A stretch of DNA of 64,000 nucleotides. Source: Bermanella sp049115935 (GTDB lineage Bacteria; Pseudomonadota; Gammaproteobacteria; Pseudomonadales; Oceanobacteraceae). The notes beneath the pieces are model-generated. The model did no database searches. It had not been told where the DNA came from and saw only the letters and a program-made list of their open reading frames with translations. Each line of letters begins with the position of its first letter. Position 1 is the first letter of the stretch. The stretch lies in contig JAGDZK010000042.1 in the NCBI GenBank assembly GCA_049115935.1, positions 44,707 to 108,706 on the forward strand, read 5' to 3'. A program made the position numbers and the translations under genes. This document shows, one piece after another, positions 17,016 to 24,976 of this stretch.

Positions 17016-18145
17016 AAATTGTTGCCGATGAAAACATCCCGCTGTTGGATGCCTTTTTTAGTGATATGTGTAGCCAATTGGTGACACTGCCTGGTCGAGA
17101 GATGACCAATGAACAAGTAAAAGATGCAGATATTTTGCTGGTACGCTCCATTACCACGGTAAACCAAGCATTATTGGCAGGCAGTCGCGTTAAATTTGTG
17201 GGTACCTGCACCATAGGCACTGACCACCTCGATACAGACTACCTAGATCAGCAAAATATACAGTATGCCAATGCTCCGGGCTGTAACGCCAAATCGGTGG
17301 TGGATTACGTCTTAAGCTGCTTATTGGTGTTACAAGAGCGCAAACAAAAGAACTGGCAGGATTTCAGCGTAGGCATTGTGGGTGTCGGCAGTGTGGGTGG
17401 CATGTTACATGACACTCTAACGGCTTTAGGTATGACGGTTGTGGCATATGACCCAAATGTCAGTGAATACAGTGATCAAGAAAATAAAGAGCGTGTCTGG
17501 CAACAAGATGTGGTGACACTTCATACACCGATCATTAAGCAAGGTGAACACGCTACTTATCACTTAGTTGATAACACTCGCTTAGAGTCAATGAAACCCG
17601 ATGCCTGCTTGATTAATAGCTGTCGCGGAGCCGTCATTGATAACCAAGCACTAGTGGTGCATTTAAGTCAGAACCCGAACTTTAATGTCATTTTAGATGT
17701 ATACGAGCAAGAGCCCTCACCATCAGATGAGCTGATGAAAGCCTGTTTATTGGCCACCCCTCATATTGCTGGTTATAGCCTAGATGGTAAATACGGCGGA
17801 ACCGCCATGATTTATGATGCCATTTGCGAAACGTTTGCTTTGCCTAAGCGTTTAAAACTTGCTCAACTCATTTCTGAGGTGCCTGTGCGTAAATTAAGCT
17901 TCAGTAATGAAGCGGCAATGGGGTATGTCATGAAGCAAGTGATTCGAAACGCGTATGATGTGCGCGATGATCACTACCGTATGCTGAGTTTAATTGGCTT
18001 AAGTGATGCTGAAAAAGCGAAGGCGTTTGATCAACTGCGCAAGAATTACCCCCTAAGACGGGACTTAAGTGGACAAAGTATTTCTGCGAAACGGTTGTCC
18101 CACCCTGTGTGGCTGCAAGCCTTGGGTGTTCGAATCAAGCCATAG
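17012..18145 (+). CDS. pdxB: Erythronate-4-phosphate dehydrogenase
   Basis: 377 residues, the usual PdxB length. D-2-hydroxyacid dehydrogenase fold: N-terminal MKIVADENIPLLDAFF typical of PdxB, VGTCTIGTDHLD and NAPGCNAKSVVDYV, the NAD-binding GIVGVGSVGG near residue 125, catalytic Arg in INSCRGAVID, Glu in DVYEQEP, His in ATPHIAGYSLDGK, then the PdxB-specific C-terminal dimerisation domain. It oxidises 4-phospho-erythronate in the DXP-independent pyridoxal phosphate pathway. Last gene of the epmC run, overlapping the exonuclease gene by ATGA. Confidence 0.95.
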   Translation: MKIVADENIPLLDAFFSDMCSQLVTLPGREMTNEQVKDADILLVRSITTVNQALLAGSRVKFVGTCTIGTDHLDTDYLDQQNIQYANAPGCNAKSVVDYVLSCLLVLQERKQKNWQDFSVGIVGVGSVGGMLHDTLTALGMTVVAYDPNVSEYSDQENKERVWQQDVVTLHTPIIKQGEHATYHLVDNTRLESMKPDACLINSCRGAVIDNQALVVHLSQNPNFNVILDVYEQEPSPSDELMKACLLATPHIAGYSLDGKYGGTAMIYDAICETFALPKRLKLAQLISEVPVRKLSFSNEAAMGYVMKQVIRNAYDVRDDHYRMLSLIGLSDAEKAKAFDQLRKNYPLRRDLSGQSISAKRLSHPVWLQALGVRIKP

Positions 18146-18177
18146 TTCAAATGCTTGTTTGAATTTTAGGTATAAAA

Positions 18178-18196
18178 AAACAGCCAGTGGCTGTTT
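18178..18196 (-). terminator. Short terminator hairpin
   Basis: AAACAGC and GCTGTTT flank a 5-nt loop. On the minus strand the stem is followed by an uninterrupted T run, so it best serves the PA1571-type gene. On the plus strand the T run is poorer, though it may also slow transcription leaving pdxB. Confidence 0.65.
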
Positions 18197-18218
18197 ATAT
18201 TTGACGTGACAAGCTGAT

Positions 18219-18371
18219 TTAAGATTTGGCAGCTTGTAGGATTTTCTTCAAGGCTTTTTGGATCATATCTTCTGTAATGGGCGTCTCTCTGCCCTTATCG
18301 TCTATGATTGCAGCGCCATGCATAAAGTCTTTGTTAGTTTGGGCTGCTTTTGTTGTGCTTGAGCTTTTCAT
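18219..18371 (-). CDS. PA1571-type small conserved protein
   Basis: 50 residues from the ATG at 18371, which has AAGGGG 7 bp upstream; a longer frame starting 69 bp earlier lacks such a site. The core segment, GAAIIDDKGRETPITEDMIQ followed by a Lys-rich helix, is the signature I associate with the PA1571 family of small gammaproteobacterial proteins. No signal or membrane segment. It is divergent from the methyltransferase gene and ends at its own terminator. The function of the family is unknown. Confidence 0.8.
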   Translation of the reverse strand: MKSSSTTKAAQTNKDFMHGAAIIDDKGRETPITEDMIQKALKKILQAAKS

Positions 18372-18434
18372 AACGTCACCCCTTAATATGTAATACCAGT
18401 ATAGTAATAGCCTGTGTATTGAGCCAAGAGTTTT

Positions 18435-19349
18435 ATGCAAAAAAACATAATTTTAGAAGATATATTGAAAGTATTACCATCTGATGACACTCGCAGACTG
18501 CTTCATGGCCGTGGCGGACTATTTCAAGGGTGGGAGCAAGTTAATATTGAAATATACCCGCCTGTTTTATGGGTGATTATTTATCAAGCCATCGATGAAT
18601 CACAATTGATGCAAACCCTTGCAGCTATTAAAGATCAAGCGGATGCATTGCAGCTCGAAGCAATTTATATTCAGCGCAGATATGAAGCAGGCAATCCTGT
18701 TGAAATATTGCATGGGACTGATTCTTATTTAGATGTGGATTTTAAGGTGAAGGAGGCAGGGCTTTCTTATTGGGTTAACCTAGGTCGTAATCAAAACAGT
18801 GGTTTGTTTTTGGATATGTGCAATGGCCGTCAATGGGTGCGTGAACATGCGAAGGATAAAGCCGTACTTAATCTATTTTCCTATACCTGTAGTTTAGGTA
18901 TTGCAGCGGCCGCTGGTGCTGCCAATTCCGTTGTGAATATCGATATGGCGAAAGGTGCGATAAAGCGCGGGCAGCAAAACTTAGCTTTGAATGATGTGGT
19001 TTGTCAGCGTAATACCTTTATTGCGCAAGATATTTTTAAAATGATCAAAAAACTTACGCAAAAAGGGCCATTTGATTTATTAATTGCAGATCCACCAAGC
19101 TTTCAAAGTAAAGCGTTTGATGTGCGTCGTGATTACGAAAAATTATTAACCAAATTAAAACCAGCCTTAGCCGACAACGCACAATTAATATTATGTTTAA
19201 ATTCACCGGCTCTAGGTGAATCATTTTTGCACGAATTAGTTGGGCGTGTGTTTCCAGAGGCGCGTTTTGTTGAACGCATAGCAAATCCGGATGTGCTTGC
19301 AGATGTTAACGAAGATGCATCACTAAAAGTGATGCTATTTCAGTTGTAA
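18435..19349 (+). CDS. Class I SAM-dependent methyltransferase (RlmI/RlmK-like)
   Basis: 304 residues. The N-terminal 120 residues are a substrate-binding region including IYIQRRYEAGNPVEIL. The Rossmann domain then gives motif I in LNLFSYTCSLGIAAAAGA near residue 145, an acidic motif II in VVNIDMAKGAI, and motif IV in LLIADPPSF near 215. The DPPSF form of motif IV and the NxFSYTC motif I are those of the RlmI/RlmK rRNA cytosine- or guanine-methyltransferase group (PF10672 type). It lacks an obvious PUA domain, so the exact target may be rRNA or something else. Confidence 0.8.
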   Translation: MQKNIILEDILKVLPSDDTRRLLHGRGGLFQGWEQVNIEIYPPVLWVIIYQAIDESQLMQTLAAIKDQADALQLEAIYIQRRYEAGNPVEILHGTDSYLDVDFKVKEAGLSYWVNLGRNQNSGLFLDMCNGRQWVREHAKDKAVLNLFSYTCSLGIAAAAGAANSVVNIDMAKGAIKRGQQNLALNDVVCQRNTFIAQDIFKMIKKLTQKGPFDLLIADPPSFQSKAFDVRRDYEKLLTKLKPALADNAQLILCLNSPALGESFLHELVGRVFPEARFVERIANPDVLADVNEDASLKVMLFQL

Positions 19350-19357
19350 GATTAACC

Positions 19358-19789
19358 TTATGGTGCAGCGTTAAAAAAATATTGTTGAATCATGTTTTGC
19401 ATATCAATACTGGATTGATTTTTTAACGCTTGCTGCATTTGAAAGGCAAGGGTGCTTTCTCGCTTTTCAATTGAATTAGCTTTTTTAAAGTCATTAGCAT
19501 TAAGATTAGGGCGAATCAGTTTTACAAAGGCTTTTTGGGTAAGGGTGCAGTCTTCTGCACTTTCTTGTTTGATAATATCGGAATAACGAACATAGCCTTC
19601 GTCATGCAGCCACATTAGTGCGCCGATGGCTGATAAGTATCGAGGGCTATGTAAGCCGAATTCATCCATGTCATCCGGCCCGCTGATATCATCAATAAAT
19701 AAGCTCACCTTACGAGGGAACTGCTGAAATAAACTCAGCAGAATCACACCCATATCGTGGTAAAAATCATCAATGTTCACATCGTTCAT
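19358..19789 (-). CDS. Conserved hypothetical protein
   Basis: 143 residues, soluble, mostly helical, with no signal peptide. Visible features are an acidic start (MNDVNIDDFYHDMG), the segment RKVSLFIDDISGPDDMDEFG, a winged-helix-like stretch SAIGALMWLHDEGYVRYSD, and TLTQKAFVKLI, which may act like a small DNA- or protein-binding helical module. I do not recognise a named family. It starts 9 bp downstream of alaA on the same strand, so it is very likely co-transcribed with alaA, and it is convergent with the methyltransferase gene. Confidence 0.65.
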   Translation of the reverse strand: MNDVNIDDFYHDMGVILLSLFQQFPRKVSLFIDDISGPDDMDEFGLHSPRYLSAIGALMWLHDEGYVRYSDIIKQESAEDCTLTQKAFVKLIRPNLNANDFKKANSIEKRESTLAFQMQQALKNQSSIDMQNMIQQYFFNAAP

Positions 19790-19798
19790 AAAGAAAAC

Positions 19799-21013
19799 TT
19801 ATTGGCTGTAGTGTTCAAAGAAATTGCCGATTTTACCAATGGCTTCTTTTAAGTCGTCTACGCGAGGCAAGAAAACCAAACGGAAGTGATCCGGCTCTGG
19901 CCAGTTAAACGCTCGACCATGAACGATTAGTATTTTCTGCTGCTCTAATAAATCCAACACCATTTTTTCGTCATTCTTAATGTTGAACTTGGCCTGATCC
20001 ATTTTAACAAAGCTGTATAACGCACCTTTTGGCAGAGTACAGCTTAAGCCAGGAATATCGTTTATCATTTTGTGAGCAATGTTACGTTGTTCATAAATAC
20101 GCCCGCCTGGGCGTACTAAATCATTGATGCTTTGATAGCCGCCTAGTGCCGTTTGGATGGCGTACTGTGCTGGCACGTTTGCACATAAGCGCATGCTGGC
20201 AAGCATGTCTAAGCCTTCAAGGTAATCTTTGGCTTTGTGTTTTGCGCCACTGACCACTAACCAGCCACTACGAAAGCCTGCTAGGCGGTACGTTTTAGAC
20301 AGACCATTAAACGTAATGATTAATAAGTCTTCAGCCAGTGATGCGGTTGATACGTGCTCAGCTTCATCAAATAAAATCTTGTCGTAAATTTCATCAGAAA
20401 AAACAACCAAGTTGTGCTGGCGAGCCACTTCTAACATTTCAAGTAACACTTCTTTTGGATATAGCGCACCAGTAGGGTTGTTTGGATTAATAAGCACCAA
20501 AGCCTTGGTATTGGGTGTGATGTTCTTTTTGATGTTATCAATATCAGGGTACCAATCTGCTTGTTCGTCGCAGCGGTAATGCACAGGGGTACCGCCTGCT
20601 AAGCTTACTGCGCCAGTCCATAGTGGGTAGTCTGGGGCAGGAATGAGTACTTCATCACCATTGTTGATCAAGCCTTGTAACGCCATTACGATTAATTCGC
20701 TGACACCATTGCCAAGGTAGATGTCTTCGATTTCAACACCTTTAATGCCTTTTTGCTGGCAGTATTGCATCACCGCTTTGCGGGCCGAGTAAACGCCCTT
20801 GCTGTCGCTATAGCCTTGTGAATTAGGCAGTTGATGAATCACATCTTGTAAGATTTCATCCGGTGCGTTTAACTCAAAAGGCGCGGGGTTGCCAATATTA
20901 AGCTTGAGGATGCGATGCCCTTCGTCTTCCATTTTTTTAGCGGCACTTAAAACAGGTCCGCGAATATCATAAAATACGTTGGCGAGTTTGTTAGATTTAT
21001 GCAATTCGTGCAT
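19799..21013 (-). CDS. alaA: Alanine-type pyridoxal phosphate aminotransferase AlaA
   Basis: 404 residues, the normal AlaA length. Class I/II aminotransferase signatures: LNIGNPAPF near residue 38, LGNGVSELI near 100, INPNNPTGALYP near 177, FSDEIYDKILFD near 206, the PLP-binding lysine in FNGLSKTYRLAGFRSGW near 243, and FRLVFLP with the substrate-carboxylate arginine near 378. It makes alanine from pyruvate and glutamate. The neighbouring divergent msrB and downstream gpx/MarR genes recall, from memory, the pseudomonad PA2825-PA2828 arrangement. Confidence 0.92.
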   Translation of the reverse strand: MHELHKSNKLANVFYDIRGPVLSAAKKMEDEGHRILKLNIGNPAPFELNAPDEILQDVIHQLPNSQGYSDSKGVYSARKAVMQYCQQKGIKGVEIEDIYLGNGVSELIVMALQGLINNGDEVLIPAPDYPLWTGAVSLAGGTPVHYRCDEQADWYPDIDNIKKNITPNTKALVLINPNNPTGALYPKEVLLEMLEVARQHNLVVFSDEIYDKILFDEAEHVSTASLAEDLLIITFNGLSKTYRLAGFRSGWLVVSGAKHKAKDYLEGLDMLASMRLCANVPAQYAIQTALGGYQSINDLVRPGGRIYEQRNIAHKMINDIPGLSCTLPKGALYSFVKMDQAKFNIKNDEKMVLDLLEQQKILIVHGRAFNWPEPDHFRLVFLPRVDDLKEAIGKIGNFFEHYSQ

Positions 21014-21110
21014 GGAAAACCCCGGTGCTGCTTGGATCTAATAAAGCAGCTTGTTGTCGTAAAAGATGTGCGGATGATACCTAGCTTTTTGCATGGCTCC
21101 AATCACTACA

Positions 21111-21143
21111 TTAAGCTTTCTTTAAGCTTTCTTTAAGCTTTCT
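21111..21143. repeat. Three perfect 11-bp tandem repeats
   Basis: TTAAGCTTTCT occurs three times in direct succession at 21111-21121, 21122-21132 and 21133-21143, in the alaA-msrB divergent gap, 33 bp before the msrB start. The period is about one helical turn. It could be a cooperative regulator site or a variable-number repeat modulating promoter spacing. Confidence 0.9.
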
Positions 21144-21176
21144 TATTGATAGCAGAGACTTTTTTAGGAGCAATCG

Positions 21177-21572
21177 ATGAAAAAAATAACAAAAACAGAA
21201 GATCAGTGGCGCGAACAGCTTGATCCTGAAACTTACCGTATTACCCGTGAAAAAGGCACGGAAAGGGCTTTTACGGGTGCTCTATACACCAATCAAGCTC
21301 AAGGGACTTACAAGTGTGTTTGTTGCGGCGAGCCTTTGTTTGATTCTCAAACAAAGTACGACAGTGGTTCAGGGTGGCCAAGTTTCTTTCAGCCCATTCA
21401 AGCAGATGTCATCGAAGAGCATAGTGACGGCTCGTTAATGATGCAGCGTACAGAGATCGTGTGCGGGCGTTGCGATAGTCATCTTGGTCATGTTTTCCCT
21501 GATGGTCCAGCTCCAACGGGTTTACGCTATTGTGTGAATAGCGCATCGCTTAAGTTTGATGAGAAATCATGA
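21177..21572 (+). CDS. msrB: Peptide-methionine (R)-S-oxide reductase
   Basis: 131 residues, full MsrB length. Two CxxC pairs (CVCCGEPLF and VCGRCDSHLG) bind structural zinc. The catalytic region is RYCVNSASLKF near the C-terminus, with the Cys as nucleophile. SGSGWPSFFQP and GHVFPDGP are family-specific. It reduces methionine-R-sulfoxide in proteins using thioredoxin. The start has TAGGAG upstream. The stop overlaps the next ATG by 4 bp, coupling it to the DNA glycosylase, and an 11-bp triple repeat lies just upstream. Confidence 0.95.
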   Translation: MKKITKTEDQWREQLDPETYRITREKGTERAFTGALYTNQAQGTYKCVCCGEPLFDSQTKYDSGSGWPSFFQPIQADVIEEHSDGSLMMQRTEIVCGRCDSHLGHVFPDGPAPTGLRYCVNSASLKFDEKS

Positions 21573-22231
21573 AAGACTTTGATTGGATACTGCATCGGGC
21601 TCAAGAACTAAAAGGCCCTGACCTTACGGTTTATATGCCTCGTTTAGAGAGTAACGAAGCACTTGCCCAGCGCAGCAGCGCCTCTTACTTGTCACTATTA
21701 GGTTTGCGTATATTTCGAGCGGGCCTGAAGCACAGTGTGGTGGATGATAAGTGGCCCATATTTGAGCAAGTATTTAAAAACTTCAACCCTGCGTATGTGG
21801 CTAGTTTAAGTGACGAAGCCTTAGAGCAGCACATGTTACAACCTGGGTTAATCAAGCATTGGGGTAAAATGAAGGCTCTGCGCACAAACGCGGCTTGGCT
21901 GATGGAGTTAGAGCGAGAGTGCGGTGGGTTTGGTCAATATATTGCCAACTGGCCCGTGACTGATATTGTGAGTTTATGGCTGGATATGAAAAAGAAAGGG
22001 GCTCAATTGGGCGGTCGAAGTGCTCCAGCTGTTTTACGTATGGCAGGTAAGGACACCTTTAATTTAAGCGAAGATGTGATGGTGCAACTGCGTGCACAAG
22101 GGGTCGTTGATAGGGTCGAAGATAATAAGGCAAAGCGTGACTTGCTGGCGATTCAAGAGGCTTTTAATCTTTGGCACGAGCAGTCAGGCTTACCTATGTC
22201 ACATATATCGAGAATGCTTTCCTTTACTTAA
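21569..22231 (+). CDS. 3-methyladenine DNA glycosylase I-like protein
   Basis: 220 residues, helical, with no signal peptide. The segment LLGLRIFRAGLKHSVVDDKWP and the later KMKALRTNAAWLME match the adenine-glycosylase (Tag, PF03352) fold, but it is clearly divergent from E. coli Tag: the usual N-terminal Cys/His zinc ligands are not seen, so it may recognise other alkylated or oxidised bases. Linked by a 4-bp overlap to msrB in an oxidant-defence cluster, which suggests a damage-repair role. The family call is good; the substrate is open. Confidence 0.75.
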   Translation: MKDFDWILHRAQELKGPDLTVYMPRLESNEALAQRSSASYLSLLGLRIFRAGLKHSVVDDKWPIFEQVFKNFNPAYVASLSDEALEQHMLQPGLIKHWGKMKALRTNAAWLMELERECGGFGQYIANWPVTDIVSLWLDMKKKGAQLGGRSAPAVLRMAGKDTFNLSEDVMVQLRAQGVVDRVEDNKAKRDLLAIQEAFNLWHEQSGLPMSHISRMLSFT

Positions 22232-22333
22232 GTTGATATCTTTTGATTAAACACTAGACAGTTTCCTTTTGTTTGGTTAGATTGATTGTGTGCAATTTAA
22301 TTTATAGCAATTCAATATAATTGGAGGATAGAT

Positions 22334-22813
22334 ATGTCAATTTATGACTTTAAAGCCACAGATATTCAGGGGCGCGAACAAGAATTATCTGCTTACAAAG
22401 GTAAGGTGCTACTGATTGTAAATACGGCCAGTAAATGTGGCTTTACGCCACAATTTGAAGGACTTGAGGCTATGTACAAAGAACTGCATGACAAGGGCTT
22501 AGAAGTACTAGGCTTTCCTTGTAATCAGTTTGCGCAACAAGATAAGGGTAGTGATAGTGAAATAGCGGGCTTTTGTATGAAAAACTATGGCGTCAGTTTT
22601 CCTATGTTTTCTAAAATAGATGTTAATGGTGATCATGCACATCCCCTGTATCAATATCTAAAAAAAGAAGCTCGCGGTATTTTAGGAACCCAAAAAATCA
22701 AATGGAACTTCACTAAATTCTTAATCAACCAAGACGGCAAAGTGATTAAGCGTTTTGCACCCACTGCAAAGCCTGAAGACATTGCCAAGCACGTACGTGC
22801 TTTACTTAATTAA
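22334..22813 (+). CDS. gpx: Glutathione peroxidase (cysteine type)
   Basis: 159 residues, usual length. NTASKCGFTPQF places the peroxidatic Cys at residue 35 (a Cys, not selenocysteine). GFPCNQFAQQD carries the conserved Gln, and KWNFTKFLI carries the Trp/Asn of the catalytic tetrad. The Cys in GFPCNQF and the one in GFCMKNYG are candidates for the resolving Cys of thioredoxin-dependent members. It reduces H2O2 and organic hydroperoxides. TTGGAGG-like ribosome site upstream. It is followed by a 2-Cys MarR regulator on the same strand, the probable sensor for it. Confidence 0.93.
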   Translation: MSIYDFKATDIQGREQELSAYKGKVLLIVNTASKCGFTPQFEGLEAMYKELHDKGLEVLGFPCNQFAQQDKGSDSEIAGFCMKNYGVSFPMFSKIDVNGDHAHPLYQYLKKEARGILGTQKIKWNFTKFLINQDGKVIKRFAPTAKPEDIAKHVRALLN

Positions 22814-22893
22814 ATGTTGATAGTGGTATTTGACCCAATCCCAGTGAGAGGGTAACTTGCCATACTGATTATTTAATTGTGATATGGGGTGTT

Positions 22894-23343
22894 ATGAGTA
22901 AGCAAACAGATGAACTGTTAAAGCTAGATAACCAGTTGTGCTTTCAGCTTTATAGCGCCTCACGTCTAATGACGAAGTTATATCAGCCACTACTTAAACC
23001 ACTAGACTTAACTTATCCGCAGTATTTGGTCATGTTGGTTCTTTGGGAAATGCCAATTGGTCATAAATTCACGGTGACCATGCTAGGTGAACGTTTGAAG
23101 CTTGATAGTGGGACTCTAACACCACTATTGAAGCGCTTGGAGGCCAAACGCCTTCTTCAGCGTCAACGCAGTAATGAAGATGAAAGACAGGTGTGGGTGC
23201 GTTTAACGGCACTTGGTGAGGCGTTAAAGCAGCAGGCTAAGCGTGTGCCTGAAAAACTATTATGTGATGCGGGGATTAAAGCTGAAGAAGTGAGTGTTAT
23301 ACGTGAAATGATGAAAAGCTTATTTGAAAAGCTGCCTGATTAA
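22894..23343 (+). CDS. OhrR/OspR-type MarR family peroxide-sensing regulator
   Basis: 149 residues from the ATG at 22894 (GGGG upstream). The N-terminal LDNQLCFQLYSASR carries the reactive Cys of the OhrR group at residue 16, and a second Cys at residue 124 (KLLCDAG) fits the two-Cys subtype that forms a disulfide on oxidation. The winged helix includes LGERLKLDSGTLTPLLKRLE and the wing RSNEDERQVWVRLT. It sits after gpx rather than ohr, so it most resembles pseudomonad OspR, which controls gpx. A repressor released by organic peroxide is the family expectation; the operator was not located with confidence. Confidence 0.88.
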   Translation: MSKQTDELLKLDNQLCFQLYSASRLMTKLYQPLLKPLDLTYPQYLVMLVLWEMPIGHKFTVTMLGERLKLDSGTLTPLLKRLEAKRLLQRQRSNEDERQVWVRLTALGEALKQQAKRVPEKLLCDAGIKAEEVSVIREMMKSLFEKLPD

Positions 23344-24125
23344 TCGTAGATATTTTTTTTAACCTCCCAGTCTTCTTCCTCTTTTATTTTATCCATACCA
23401 CTGGCCAGTTGCCCTGCGGAGCGCTCATTGCTTTTTTTGCTGTCAATGGATAATTGCTTCTCAAGTTTGGCGATGGTTTTTTCGAGTTCATCTTTTAACG
23501 GGTTTAAATACTGCTTCAGTGGGCTTTTAATGACTAAGCCAAGCGCCACTTTGAATTTTGAGAGGGCAGGGCGTATCTTTTTGGTTCTTAAGATTCCCTG
23601 TGCCATGTTGTAATTCATGTCGATAACGGTTCGTTGCATGATGATTTTTAAATTTTTTACCACTCTGGAGCCATGGGCTTTTGGAATGAGTCCGTTTTTT
23701 ACGGATTTAATAATTTGATCATGTAGATACTTAACCATTGTGCGAATCTCATGGGCGGTGTCCGGGTTTTCTACCTTCCCGCGTTTCGCTAGCCGCTTGA
23801 CGCTATCATCTTTTTGTTTGAGCGTGCTTTCTAGTTGAATTTCCATTTCTTGGTATAGGGTGTTGAGGGTTTGCTGATCAGTATTTGTCTCAAGGATTTT
23901 GCTGATCAGTTGCATGGTGCGCTTAAGCATGAAGATGCGAGTGGGAACATCGAAATATATATTAGGTATGACGGCCATGGCATTTTGCATGCGACGGAGG
24001 TCATCATTGAGATCCATCATTTCTCGGGCTTTTTCGATACGACGCTTGTCGAGATACCCTTTTAAAAATAGGACGCCAAGTAATGCGAAGGTTATCAGCG
24101 CCCCTGTAACGATGATAGAGTCCAT
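23340..24125 (-). CDS. Membrane-anchored coiled-coil hypothetical protein
   Basis: 261 residues. One N-terminal transmembrane segment (about residues 5-24) is followed by a long, highly charged helical body: coiled-coil-like stretches at 28-50 and 85-125, then LEKTIAKLEKQLSIDSKK near 215 and an acidic tail. The topology suggests a single-pass inner-membrane protein with a cytoplasmic helical domain. No family recognised. Its stop codon overlaps that of the MarR gene by 4 bp in convergent orientation, leaving no room for a separate terminator. Confidence 0.65.
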   Translation of the reverse strand: MDSIIVTGALITFALLGVLFLKGYLDKRRIEKAREMMDLNDDLRRMQNAMAVIPNIYFDVPTRIFMLKRTMQLISKILETNTDQQTLNTLYQEMEIQLESTLKQKDDSVKRLAKRGKVENPDTAHEIRTMVKYLHDQIIKSVKNGLIPKAHGSRVVKNLKIIMQRTVIDMNYNMAQGILRTKKIRPALSKFKVALGLVIKSPLKQYLNPLKDELEKTIAKLEKQLSIDSKKSNERSAGQLASGMDKIKEEEDWEVKKNIYD

Positions 24126-24196
24126 TGCTGCTTCTTTCTCTCCATTAGATATATTTAGTGTAGACCGAATTTAAAAAGTTTTTTATTAGAAAAAAC

Positions 24197-24232
24197 TTGA
24201 CCTAATTCAATAAGATACATAGAATGCGCGCC
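24197..24232 (+). promoter_or_regulatory. Sigma-70 promoter of the tRNA unit
   Basis: TTGACC (24197-24202), a 17-bp spacer, then TAGAAT (24220-24225), followed at once by GCGCGCC. The spacing is ideal and the GC-rich discriminator is the type found at stringently controlled stable RNA promoters. tRNA-Glu starts about 33 bp beyond the expected transcription start. Confidence 0.85.
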
Positions 24233-24264
24233 ACATTAGACGTGACTGACGTCTTCTGTTTAGT

Positions 24265-24340
24265 GTCCCGTTCGTCTAGAGGCCTAGGACACCGCCCTTT
24301 CACGGCGGTAACAGGGGTTCGACTCCCCTACGGGATACCA
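24265..24340 (+). tRNA. tRNA-Glu (anticodon TTC)
   Basis: 76 nt with encoded CCA. The acceptor stem GTCCCGT pairs with ACGGGAT, the anticodon loop CTTTCAC reads TTC inside a CCGCC/GGCGG stem, and the T arm GGGGTTCGACTCCCC is intact. The sequence is close to E. coli tRNA-Glu throughout. First gene of a two-tRNA transcript. Confidence 0.97.
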
Positions 24341-24412
24341 CTTATTTAGTGTGTATTGGTTAGCTTAGCTAACGAGTATGTGACCTGAGAGGAATCTCAA
24401 GGTGAAAGAATT

Positions 24413-24488
<76 letters not shown>

Positions 24489-24492
24489 AATT

Positions 24493-24523
24493 AAAAAGCC
24501 AGAACAGTGTTCTGGCTTTTTTT
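24493..24523 (+). terminator. Terminator of the tRNA unit
   Basis: A 13-bp perfect stem (24493-24505 with 24509-24521), a 3-nt AGT loop and a T tract. It is also usable on the minus strand by the convergent PA2817-type gene. Confidence 0.92.
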
Positions 24524-24568
24524 CGTCTGTAAGAAAGTGAGCCAAGCAATACTTGGCTCTGGTTTAGC

Positions 24569-24961
24569 TTACTTTGTGCTAAAGATGGCTTGCTTAGCAG
24601 CTAGGTAGTCAAAGTTTTCATCAGCTTCTATCATTAAGTCTTCAAGCTTCTGAAACTTGGCAATTTCTTCGTCTGGCATGAAATGCAGTGCTTCACCACC
24701 AAAATACCAAAGTACTTCACGACCTAGGTGTGGCGCGAGAGTTGGGTAGTTACGAAATAATCGAGTGAGCCAGTTCTGGCCATCAAAAACGGCGTTACTA
24801 TCACGGGTTTCAAGGGCAATGATTAGTGCATTAAGCTGTTCGATGAAACTGGCTTCGTCTTCATCAAGGTTTTCTTGATTAAATGGAAAACCTTGTTGCA
24901 CAGATTTTAAGAAATCTTTCAATAAAATCAGAGTATGATGGTGAGGATTATAGGCTTGCAT
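24569..24961 (-). CDS. PA2817-type conserved small protein
   Basis: 130 residues, acidic and helical, with no signal peptide. The segments FEIQLNALIIALETRD-like (residues 44-58) and RNYPTLAPHLGREVLWYFGG (near 82), then LHFMPDEEIAKFQKLEDL, match what I recall as the PA2817 family, found next to tRNA-Glu/Gly and an ABC transporter in pseudomonads as here. Only 15 bp separate its start codon from that of the divergent ABC gene, and there is no clear ribosome site. Function unknown. Confidence 0.75.
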   Translation of the reverse strand: MQAYNPHHHTLILLKDFLKSVQQGFPFNQENLDEDEASFIEQLNALIIALETRDSNAVFDGQNWLTRLFRNYPTLAPHLGREVLWYFGGEALHFMPDEEIAKFQKLEDLMIEADENFDYLAAKQAIFSTK

Positions 24962-24976
24962 AGATACGATACGGTT

